DNA of 64,000 nt from Haliclystus octoradiatus (lineage: Eukaryota; Cnidaria; Staurozoa; Stauromedusae; Haliclystidae): NCBI GenBank assembly GCA_916610825.1, contig OU744447.1:20491563-20555562 (forward strand), read 5' to 3'. A program made the position numbers and the translations under genes. Below, one piece after another: positions 1 through 12,500 of the stretch. Position 1 is the stretch's first letter, and each line of letters starts with the position of its first letter. The notes beneath the pieces were generated by a model, which saw nothing but the letters and a program-made list of their open reading frames with translations, made no database searches and was not told the origin of the DNA.

Positions 1-185
1 TACAGTCGGCTACTAAATGATTATTATAATTGTTTAGTTTGCTTATTTGTTAAATATCGGCTTTATGGGAGAATGTATTAATATAAACAATTTTAAAGCA
101 GAATATTTCAATGTAGAAATGTGTGATTCTGAATTGCAAATGTCTATGTGTCTATTTGTTATATACAACTGGAATATTGGCATAA

Positions 186-425
186 CCCCTGCGAAAAACA
201 GTTGAGGAGTTCATGAACAGTCCATGAACTATCAGTTCATGAACTGTCTGTGAAAGCCCCAAGTTTTCATGAACTGTTCATGAACTGTCCGTGAAGGCCC
301 GAAATTTTCATGAACTGTTCATGAACTGTCCGTGAAGGCCCGAAATTTTCATAAACAGTTCATGAACTATCTATGAAGGCCCTAAAATTTTCATGAACTC
401 CTGAACTGTTTGCAGAGGAACACAT
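186..425. mobile_element. Short inverted-repeat element of the CCCCTGYGAAAA family
   Basis: The element starts near CCCCTGCGAAAAACAG and ends near CTGTTTGCAGAGG, which are rough inverted copies. The interior is built of GTTCATGAACTGTTC-like palindromes. Other members recur throughout the TRAPPC9 introns and near 46.9 and 56.0 kb. There is no coding capacity, so it is a MITE-like hairpin family. Confidence 0.6.
241..404. repeat. 41-bp tandem repeat, four units, rich in TTCATGAA palindromes
   Basis: Units start at 241, 282, 323 and 364, exactly 41 bp apart. Each holds two TTCATGAA-type palindromes and a GTGAAGGCCC spacer. The block sits inside a longer element (about 186-425) that starts CCCCTGCGAAAAACAG and ends CTGTTTGCAGAGG. 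Confidence 0.85.
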
Positions 426-524
426 TGTTCCATGAAACCTAGATTTAATCACAACAAATATTAAGCAGCAACATAATGTTGAGATATATTTAACGTTAAA
501 ATTAAAATGAAGGAGAAGACATAC

Positions 525-3500
525 CATGAACATTCAACAATTGGACATTGATATGCGCTAATTGGCATTTGTCAAGCGTCAGAACATCTCCTTCTGTAAT
601 GGCTTCATTTCTGACTTGCAAAACTAAAGCAAACAAAACACTCTTGATTGATTCTTAGCTGAGATCTTGTAAAACATAAATTTGTTAGAAATAATAAGCA
701 TGCCATTATAGTTAGATAAATTACAGTTAGGTAACTAGATATCAGACTTGCTTAAGCCTGAGCCGTTTGAAAAATAAATCATAGAAATTTCAATTTTCTT
801 CTGAAATTTCTCTAGCATTCCGGAATCTATGATTGTTGGACTGATACATCTGTTGGACACTGAGCCTGAGTACTCATTTATGTGATGCAAATAAAAATAA
901 CACAGAGCATGCATACTCTAGTTCTGATGATCTGAAGTTAAAATACCCCACTAGTCATTTCAGCCTTAGCTGTATCTGAGCATAAATGAGCACCATGTTG
1001 TGGTGAAGACATTATTCCAATAAGTGCCACATCGCTGCGCTTTCAATATCAAGGCCGATCTATCGTGAAGTCTGTTGAAATTGATCAGCATTTTTTTCAT
1101 TACAACATTATTAAGTATAGAGGTAGTGCGTTTAAAACCTTTGGTAATATCCATTTTCCAGTGCTTGTAATTGCAGCATTGTCGTCATCAGGAGCTGCTT
1201 TTGAGTTACTTTATGTGAATAAGAATTTATTTTGTGGCATAGTTGCTAGAATTTCTCTTCCGCATATATCATAGTTTTTCTAATTCCCAATTGTAGGTTT
1301 CAAGGGGAGTGCCATTTGGATTTCTATCAGATCTTCACAAATTTCAGATGCATAAAGTATCGAAAATTATAAAAATAAGAAGAAATTTTGTTTTTGACAA
1401 TTTTCTAGTATTTCTAGTTCCTTTTTCACAGAGTCCTGGGACACTATATATATATTTACTTTCATTAGTAAACATACATAATGGCTAGTTGATTTTATCA
1501 CATAATGCTCAGCATTGGATGCCTCAAGATGAAATTGCCTGACAAGGGAGTAGAAGACTTCCCTTAAGTACTATCTATTATCTTTAACTTATTCCAAATT
1601 CCTAGCCTAGATTATAAATACATATATTTACCAATATCTAAATGTTTAGGTTTTAAAATAGAAACTAGTTCATCTGTAAGTGAGAAATTGTGCCAATAGG
1701 TCAAACCGTGGTATGAACTCTCAGACTAAAACGATAAAATAGCATAAATTGAATAAGAAAATAAATAATAAATTATTATATCAACATTAAAATGACTTTA
1801 ATTAATTACAAATGGGGTAATTAGTGTAATGACCATCATGACAGTCTTTGAGTTTGAACAGAAATTATTTCTCAAATTTCAGTAAAAAAATGCAGGAGCT
1901 TCCATTTTTAAAAACTTTATAATTCGCACATAAAATATGTCCATGAATTCAGAAACTTTTCTTGTAGGGTCTTTTAAAATCAAGCGAATGAACCTTCTCG
2001 AAACTTGGCTGACATACTACCTCTGACCTTTTCCATTCTCTATCTGACATAAGTGTTTCGACAAATTGAAACCAATATAAAGTTTTTGTAGAATTAGTGG
2101 AAATATATGTCATTTTTAAGCTTGGTAACTTTTCAGCATTTTCCCCCATGAAATAGATCATAACGTCACTTGAAATGTGTCTTCATTTCCCCCATGGGAA
2201 ACAATGAACTGTTCATGAGTTACTTTGTGAAAATTTCACAATTGAACAGTTCACAAATAGATCAGAAGCAATATAAATTACAAACAAACATCAGCATTTG
2301 CCTCAAAAGTACATAGCAGAACTTAGTCGTAAGAACAGCCCCCGTGAAAAACAGTTAAAGGAGTTCTGAGCATAAATTTTGTTTCCCATATCAATATTTA
2401 AAATGTAAGAAAAATAATATCTATTTATTCGCTTGGATTAGTGCCACCCATGCCAGACAAAAAGTATGTAGTAAAACTGTAAACGATAGCCTTTAGTTGC
2501 GTTAGCACTGTTGCATACAATAACTTACTAGACACCATTCCAATGATATTGCATCCTTCACTGCTTGGCTGAATTTCCCTGCCACATCCTAAGCATAAGG
2601 GGACAGCAAAAACATTTATATATTCATGTCTGATACCAAATAAGCAAGACCAGGTAACATAGACTCAGACATTTATGAACAGGTAATCATAACAAGTAAC
2701 AGAAGGAATATTTCGAATATCTTAATGTAGCCATGTTGATATCACTGTCCTTGATGCAGCCAATAATTGTGATAATAAGCGGGGTGTTATACTAACCGGA
2801 TTATTTGAGTGTGATATAAACTGGTTCTGAAACATTACCCCTGTGAAAAATTCATGAACTTCATGAACATTTTTTTTGTCGGTTCATCAACAGTTCATGA
2901 ACAGTCACAAAGAGTTCATGAACACTTCATGATCTGGTTCATTGAATGTGAAATTGCTTGAAAGTTCATGAACAGTTCATGAACCTTTGGGCAATTTCAC
3001 GTTCATGAACTCATAAACTTCTTCGTAGGGGATATTAACAGTAGCGATGTTAACAGGCTGTACTGTGATGTGAGAAAGACTATATTTTATGCAGGAATTC
3101 ACAGGACTAAAGCCCGTAAATTTCAATTGGAAAAACAAAATAATGAAAAACCTTTATCCACAATCAAAACACTGCACATGCAAGACATGACTTAATAAGC
3201 TGCCTGTGATAGAGATGTGTATTATATATTTTCCATTGAATGGATTAGCCACTACACAATGGTTGACAACAAATAACATATAAACAAAAACATTTCTGAA
3301 GGAAATAATTGTAAACTTACAACTTTTTTTTTCATAGTTGTATCGATTTGAACGTTAAAGCGTGGGAAATGGACACACATCCTAAAATTAAGAGCATAAT
3401 ATCAATAAAGGATTACTTAGAAATATGATGGAAAGTGTATGTGATGATATTGTTTCATTTTTTCTTAGAGTGGGAATAAACGCCCAGACTATCTTTACAT

Positions 3501-6500
3501 ATGTAGTAGAACCCGACGTGAAAAAGACAATGTCATATTTTTTTTTCGATCTGGAAATTATTTCTTGGTGAAAAACGACTTCAAAGTGGTGTTTTGACTC
3601 AAATGTCACCGAGAAAAAAAGGGATTGGATCTGGTTTATGACGACAAAGTCACAAGTCGTGCGGTTTGTCTAATAGACTTAAGAGTTGGCTGATCACGCG
3701 ACTTTGTCTTTGAGGTGACCTAGCTCCGGGAAGTCACACAAAAAAATTTCTGACAAGGCTGAGCCATGAACAAACATATAAACTCGCGAATTACGTAAAA
3801 AAGGAAGCAATTTGTGATTTCAGGAGCAGAATAAAATCTATTGTAGCGCTCAGTCGAAATAATTTCTTGTAGCGTCATTACGTGCAATGAATCTGATATA
3901 GATTGCCGATTAACACAAATGTCAGGCGGTGCAACTGTTCCTTTGTGACTGAGTCTAGTGACACATCTTAGTTACGCATTCTGTGTGACCGCAGTACTTC
4001 ACAAATCTTAATTAGTAGACATGTGCCCTTCGAAATAGCTTTATCCTACGCTATATAAGTTACAACTATTTTTACCTGTATCTGCAAGTTGTCCTTGAGT
4101 AAATATTTCTACAAGATATCCCTTTCATGATTAAATTTTAATGTAAATTGACTCGATTTGCACAGGCATGTACAGACGACTTTTCCTCGAGAAAGTTGGT
4201 ACTGCAAAGTATTAATTGTACTTTTTCAGATTTATTTAAGTATTACTAAATTATTAAATAGACATTTTTCAATTATCATTTCAAAGTTAAAGTTTGAAAT
4301 TGATGTTTGTCTAGTAATTCTTAAACCATGTAATCGTATAGTTTATACGACTGTAGATAGATATATTATACTAAATAGTCTAACAAAGTGTTCATCATTC
4401 ATTCATCAAGCATTCAATTATTATAAAACCATGTAAAATTCTTCAGTACATTACACTGTAAAATTCTATAAAATATCAGAAAATAGTACAAACCCAATAG
4501 AGGGCTCGGACCTCTTATTCAAATTTACAGTCGTATACTAGAACTACAGTACTGCAGATTCTATCATTTTTCAGTTTTGCGGTATATGTGTATTTATTAT
4601 TCTCTCTATCAACGTTATCTGATTAACAAAATTAGGGTTTTGCAATGTAAAGTCTCGTTCCTGATTATACATATGCCATCAAATTGTTTTACACCAGTCT
4701 AGGTATTCATTTCTTTGGCTAGAAAGTAGAACATGTTAGCATCATGTCACAATCTGTAGTTTATAGGATGCAGTAATACAGTGCATAAGCTACTTTGCAC
4801 AAAATACCTTTATACAGAGACGATAAATCAGATGGACAGATCTCGTTTCTGTGACAAGAGGACGGCAAAACCAACGGTTATGGTGTTCTTATAGCATTTC
4901 CCACCATACATTATCATTTCTACCTTCAAAAGAATACTCCATTTTCAGTTCAGACATATGCTTACAACAATAAATTATACTTAGCTAGCTATTGTGGTCC
5001 CCAGAAAATCTTTTGATATGTGTTAAAGATCTGTGAGAATGATATTTCAAAATAAAATCTGCATAACGCGCGCTACGAATGAAAAATTTTCTTCAAATTC
5101 ATTGAATCATTAAATCATCTGGAATTTTGCTGCTCTTGAGTTTATATGTTCTTTCTTACCTCAGTTTTGTGGGAGAGAAAAATAGATTGCCGTCGCAGAG
5201 CTACACCATCTCAAACTTAACATCGCGTGATTAATCCGATCTAAAGTCTATTAGAAAAACCGCACGACTTATGACTTTGTCGTCATAAAGCTAGATCCAA
5301 TCCCTTTTTTTCCTCAGCGACATTTGGGTCAAAACACCACTTTGAAGGCATTTTTCATCAAGAAATAATTTCCAGATGGAAAAAAAATTTACGAAATTGT
5401 TTTTTTCACGTCGGGTTCTACTACATATGTAGAGTTAGTCTGGGGGTTTATTCCCACTTTAACAATTCATTTTGATGTCTTTGACTATTTGCAAAAGGCT
5501 TATTAAAAGTTAGTATTCTTAATGTTCATGATTCGATTAGCAGAGAATTGCAAAGGTGTAATGGAGCAGAAAAATCCATATTTCAACAGCAGCTGAACTG
5601 AATCTCAAGACAGGAGCAGGAGTCGAAGTCCGTCTATGTATTCCATCTTTCATTCTAGCTGTTTATGCCATATGATAGTATTTAAACAATAAAAATGAGC
5701 CAGGTTTACCAATAAATATCCAGTACAAAATGTTTTGGATTTTGAATAAATTATACTTGATACTGTATAAATGCTTTGTGAACATATTTTTCTTACCTCA
5801 CAGATGATTTGGGTTCAATGCTAACTTCATCGTTAATTGGGCAGCCATCTTTAACTTTGATATCTATGCAGAAATAGTATGATGCAATGATAGTGATGAA
5901 AAGTGATTATATGATTATAATTAATTAGTAATTATATGATTAGAGTCAAACTTGTTTAATATCCTTCTTCTGGTACAGTGGGGCATTAAGGAAGGTGCTA
6001 ATATGACCGTTTGTATGGAGAATGGAAATAGAAATCAGTTTTATGTAGGGATATTATAAAATGTGGAAATTACCCAGTTGGACATTAAATGAATGTTCAT
6101 GAATGTTAAATGGCCTAATTTTCATTAACTGAACTGTTCATGAACTGTCATTCGATCATATCATGAAGGTTCTCTGTGATCTGGTTCTCGGTCGAAAGAG
6201 CATGCATGAAATCCTAGGGTAAGACATGGCTCTGAAAACTGGGAAAAGCCGCTGGCTTCAAAAAGTTTGATCTGTGATAAATGCAGAAATTATAACTTTC
6301 CAATAACTATCAAATAAATATCTCAATTATGGCAATGATTTACAAAACGATAATTGAAAAACGTTCATCAAAAAAGTTCATGAGAATTGGGCCATCAGAA
6401 GTTCATTGACTGTTTGTGAGGTGTTCATGAAAGTTTGTAAAGTTCATCTATTTTTTTTGCAAGGTCTGAGCAAAGTGGGACATTAAAAAGGGGGATATAT

Positions 6501-9500
6501 TAACTGGAGAAAAAAAATATACAGACTTACATTCTGTGTCATTGATTCCTGCCGTGACTCTCATTGCAACTGATGTGAGGTTTGCTGCCATAAAGTTAAC
6601 ACAGAAGCAGCTAGGGTGTCTGGAATATATTCAAATAACACAATTTAGAAATCTTGCAATCGATACGTTTGCACTTTAAAATGCTCTCAGCAATGTCATA
6701 TGAAGTAGTGTTTGTAGTCTTGAATATAATATTCCATTCCAACAGTATGAAATATTGAACTTCTAAAAATGTTTGAGAATTTAAATTTTGGAAAGGTTGT
6801 ATCAGCCCATTCTTGGACAGGTAGAATGTTTGCATTTTGACACCATGCCCAAAGCAAGGAATGAAAACCAGACAAAAAACCTTGATTATGAAATTGGTTA
6901 TATTTTAGAAAAGGGTTACCACACGCTTGCAAGTGTTTAACCTATATTCATATTTACTACACTCAGAAAGCTTGAAGACACTCGGGAGGCGTTGAAAGCA
7001 TTTGTGTCTTCCAACATTTTCTGTGTAGTAAATATGAATACAAACTCGGCAAGTGTATGGTAACCCTTTATTAAACACATAAATAAAAGTGACCACAGGA
7101 TCCAGAAATAGATCATATACAAAAATACCTTTCAATTTCAAAAAGTTCATACTGAGATAACTGCAGCGATGGAATAATTTTGATTTCTGTAACCATGGTA
7201 ATATTCCTAACAGTTGTAATATTCTCACAGTTGTCATTTGTATACTGAAATTTGACAGCTGCTTGGTATCGATCAGTCCCACCATGCAATCTCCATGCAG
7301 CAGGTGGCATAACAATTATCTTGAGTTTGATACTTGACTCAGGAACTAACGGTAGTTGATCAGCAAGTTGATCAGCATCAATATCAATGAGGCAATCTAA
7401 AAACATAATAATTAACATTGATCAATGAAGCCCAAATAGACTGGGAGACCAATTTGCCTTCCCTGCAAAAATAGACCCCGTCCATGTGAAAACAGCTCAT
7501 AAACTCAACAAACTATTTTGCAGGAGAAATGAGTCTCTACCATTCGACAAAATCAGAATTGATATTATTCATTGCTCATTTATTATTAGTTTCATATGTG
7601 GTAATGCTTAACCCAAGTCCAGTTGGGCCTGTTACGGTTGATGGATCAGTATTTAAATAAAAAATCCCAACACGTTGGATTGTTGCCATTAAAGTATTAA
7701 AGCACAGTGAGATCCATACAAAATATTTAGCCCTTAGAAGTGTTACAAGCCATATTGTGCTTTATCTTAGGAAAATGCCCATAATCAATTGACTGCTGCA
7801 TAAAAATTGAATACATGTGACAGATAATTCAGATTGATATAAAATCATACAAATATGCAATGTAATTAAGATTACCTGTTTCGTTACTGGATGCCTTTAT
7901 GTCAATCCAATGCACTGGGAGTTTCCCAACATTTTCAATCAATATCTCAGCAGGATAACTGAAATATGAGTTATTCACAAATATAAAACACAATAAACCT
8001 GTTATAGCACCCACCTGTCTCTAATGGTCATTGAATCAATAATATCATTGTTCTCTTACTTTTGCACCTTAGCATTTGTGCATTTCATGCTCGAGTATGG
8101 GTCACAAATTTGGTCTCCAGCGTAAGTAAAAGACGTGGACACAATTGAAGCAATTGAACTTGAATATACAAAATGCATGCTTGATAATATCTCGATTTTA
8201 CTTAATTATATTGTAAAGCATCATTGGATTATTCTAAGAAATGGCGCTATAAAAACCAATTATTATTATTACCATTATTGATCCTGAATCATGAAGAATG
8301 TCTAATTAATTAACATCTTGATAATTTAGAGAAACAATGCAGATTCAAATGCAGATTTGATCCTTTACCTTAAAATAATTAATAATTTAATAGAAATGGA
8401 TACATTTTTCTATAAATAATGTCAAGGCAAGGGTACTTATGAATGCCTCTTTTTATATAAAATGTATACTATCATTCGTTGCTGTAATCTGTATAGATAT
8501 TTATAATTCATTATATTTGACTACAATGTTCCGCAAAAACTTGTATATGTATTGTTTTCAAAGCTAGACAAGGATTTATCAATATAGTTAGTAGTCTACC
8601 TGTCCCTGTGATTTTAACCTCTCGCTTACCTATGACCACTGTAAAGTGAAATACATGTGAAAAGGGTTTGATAATCCACATCTTCTGGATCTGAATGAGT
8701 TAATTGATTGACTGTTGATAAATTACTTGTAAGTTCAAGTAATGGCATTGGTGCATTAACAATAACGTTGATTGGGTTTTCAAGAAATACTGTACTCTCA
8801 ATACCAAAGAGATCAATAGTGTAACCTAACGTAGAAAAAATAACCCCATTTACTGCATTTATAAAATAATTAGAATCAGGGTCAGACAAAAGTTCAGCTT
8901 TCTCGAATCCTAGAGGCAGTTCAGGATTTTCTTCTGAATTGTTTTGTTGATGTTTAAGCGATAAATCATAAAAATATTGATTTTCTTCTGAATTTCCTCT
9001 AGCCTTCTGGAATCTAGGATTCCATTATTCTTATTTTTGTCAGATCCTTCATAGAATAAAGTAACAACCAAATGGTATTAAGTTTTAATAGATAGTGTTA
9101 ACTTTTACTAGGTATATAACTGATGGAATAGCATGTTTTATTTTAATATGAATAAAAACCTGTGTGATGAGCGCTATCGATGAAAACTCTGAATAAGGGA
9201 GAAAACATCTAGTCTTTGACTTTATTTCTAATTTAGAACAAATGTACTAATGAGCTAATTATTCCTATCCATCATAATCAAGTCAAAAAAATAGATTTGA
9301 AAATAGAATAATTTATTACATGAGAATCAGAATCAAACGTATAATACAAAGTGTATGTTTCACCAACAGAGTAAACTGACTTTTTATCAAACATTCCAAT
9401 ATTAGGCTGATCGACATGAATTTTTGTTTTATTCAAAAATCTATTGTCTTACTTGCAAGCATTGATAATGAAAATGCAACATCTTCTTTACCATCTTGTA

Positions 9501-12500
9501 TGCACTATATAATGTCTTGATATATACAGTATTGAGTATTGATTGGCTTGAAAATATGTTTGTGTGCATTGCGCCGCGTATAAGTGTAACCTCTATCATC
9601 CAAAGTAAAATTGTCAAGGTTGATAGAAACTGCATCTAAAAATCAGTAATACTAGTATCTTGTGATATTAATTGTAGTGAAATGTAACTGGGATATTGTT
9701 TACCTTTGATAAAGAGTGATCCAGGTTCAGTTGGCATTCCAAGAAGCATAAAAGGAAATGAACCAGATAATGCAGGCAATGCCAAAGTTGCAGGGAATGC
9801 CTCAAAAGTCGATCCTTCTGTAATTAACACCTGAAAATATATTTATAAAACGTTTAAGATAAACTTGAAACAATATTCCAAGATAAATGTTTCCAGAATC
9901 TGTTGTATAACAACTTGAGAAAAGCAATCATATTATTGTTAAATTCTTGTGTAAGCTTACTATCGTATAATAACATTTTATGGTTGGAGAGGAATATGTC
10001 AGCCTGCGTTACAGACCGCGATTCATTCACAAAAGAATAGGGTCTGTGTGAATTGCTCGGTTTCTCTGTCCGGGCCTCGTATCAGAATAAGATTGATGTC
10101 ACATAATTATGCAAGATTAAGATGATTCTCACCGGGATTCTCACATTACTTTGTTCACTTCAGTTGACATGATTGCAATAAGTTCTATTTTAGGCTTCGT
10201 AGCTATGACAATTAATTGATCGAACGGAGGTGATGAATTTATTATCTAAGAACAATAGATTTACCAGGCATCGATCAGAAACTTCCGCTCTACGTTTTTG
10301 TAGAGTGGCTGGACAGAGAACTGTGCAAAACACACAGACCCTATTCTTTTGTGAATGAATCGCGGTCTATAAACGCAGACTAGGAATATGTCAGACCAGA
10401 AGTGATCAGGGCACAACAGAAGTAGGTATTTTGCAGTCCTAGATTCTGGAAATCTTAGATTCGGCTTCAGAGAAAAATTTTGAAATGTTCCTGGAGTTCA
10501 GCTAATACCTTTTTTCAGATTTGATATTTAACTGCAAAAATAAACCTAATTTGGTTATCTCACTTGTTTGATAACTTGGAAAATAAAGCATTCTGTTTTT
10601 CCAGACTTCTATGAACAAGAAACCCATCTTGTTAGTTTGTCTGTTAATTGAAAGTAGAATCAAAAGTAGTTACCATTTTGTTAACTTTAATTTCTGCTGG
10701 CAATGGATTCTCAACAGTCATACCGACCTCAGCAACATCATTACAAACCCATTGAACAACTAAAAACAAAATAACATCATAAATTTGATTAAAAGTAAAA
10801 GGGCAACATTGACTAGCGGTTGCTACAAAACTAATTTTGAATAACGCTTAATGTAATTCAACAATCAATGTCAGTCATGGCTTTCAAATCCACTTCCACA
10901 TGGCTTCAAATTTCAAAGTGATTCAAGGGCTGGCATTCTTGTACATGAACAGTTCATAAAGTCAACAAATTATTTTACAGGGGTGCAGATTTGCAATTCA
11001 TTATTTCCATACATAATTGCTGTTCAACAGTTTTCAATCAAGACATTGAACTTTCCAGTTCTTAATTGACATTGGGGAATTCTGAGTGTTGACCCTCACA
11101 TGATCTGTATTCTTTGGATGTGTCTCCAGAAAAAAATGCTCTAACTGGCTGATGTATAGGCAGTTGTTACAGCAAACTTGATAATTTGACTTTACTTTAA
11201 AACTTACTTTCTTCTGGAACTTTCTCAGTTGGACGGTTAGTCAAAGATGAAAAGATAAATGGTCCAGTAATTTTTAATGAATCATCTAACAGTTGAAAAG
11301 CTCTTAAATGATGTGCCATTTTTCTTGGTTTGAAATTTCTGAAGCAAAATATATCAACAATATATAAACATCGGCCCAACAGATGGGGGAATATTTTATT
11401 TCTGCATTTATTATTTCCCAACAAACGGGGTAAGCAAGTAGCATTCTGTTAATGTTAAGTTCAGTGTTTCAAAGTGATATAACATATAGAGCTTCAGATT
11501 ATTCAAAGAGTACAGCATTTTACAAATGTATTGTCATTACAGATAAACTTGTTTAATATACCCTCATGTATTGTCTTGCCTTGATTAAAATCCTCATAGT
11601 TTACTTGTTACAGTGCTAGTGATACTGTACCATTCATCATACAAACTCTAATACTTTACCCTACATCTCACATCATTTCCTTCTTTCTGCTGTATCAAAA
11701 GGGATTATAAGCAAGTTCAATAATTCAGGGGATACAAAAATAATGACAGTGACGACATCAATTAGCTTAAATATACCCCCAACGTTCCTGGTTCGTTATC
11801 TCCTACCTAACAATTGGTAATGATCTGAAGAGCTCATGTTGTTCAGTACCATCCTCATCATCTCTGCAATGTTCATCTTCTGGTAAAAAATCTTCCAAGG
11901 CAGTCACCATTTCACCACATTCAGGATCTGTCATATAGTTTTGATATTTCTCCAATAAAAAGCACATTAGTCTGGAATGATAATAGAAGAGTTCAAGTGA
12001 TATATATATATATATATTCAGATGAAGTTAAATTAAGATTTTTGAAAACTGGCGAATGTCCTGTTCATACAGACACTGATACAGATGTTGGAAGACAGGA
12101 GTGAAGTATTGAAAGCTCAAGCTTTCGAGGCCGGTTGCTCCAATACCAACTTTTCTAATAAAGTAAATATGGATAATACAAAACATTTGCAAGCGTGTGG
12201 TAACCCTTTTCTAAAATAAAACAAATTTTAGAATCAAGTTTGTTTCTACTGTATTGTTTGAATTTGATTGTTTGAATTTTGCATTATTGATTGATAATTC
12301 AATTTCAATTCAATGTTTCTACGTATTAAAATGGCTTTGGATTAACTGAAAACTCCACAATGTTATTCTTTCTTAAATAGAAACAGCTTTTGTGGACGAT
12401 ATTTCTTTAATAGTATGTCGCAGATTCCTATTCTTCTTCAGCTTAAAGCCTCTGAGAAAATTTTATCGTCAAATTTCGACAGGGAATTTTTGGAAAATTT

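Noticed and set aside
6605..6932. Open minus-strand frames upstream of the 6.6-kb TRAPPC9 exon, some with vague family resemblance
   Set aside because: No acceptor gives the needed phase 2 with a continuous frame; the exon at 6619-6531 fits phase and family sequence exactly.
9340..9634. Possible TRAPPC9 exons at 9634-9575 and 9396-9310 with usable acceptors
   Set aside because: Joining them breaks the frame, whereas exon 9704 joins 8825 directly in phase 1 with matching family sequence.
11999..12018. (TA)n runs here and at 37419-37438 and 43276-43296 as regulatory TATA boxes
   Set aside because: They are simple microsatellites within introns or 3' regions, not placed before any gene start.
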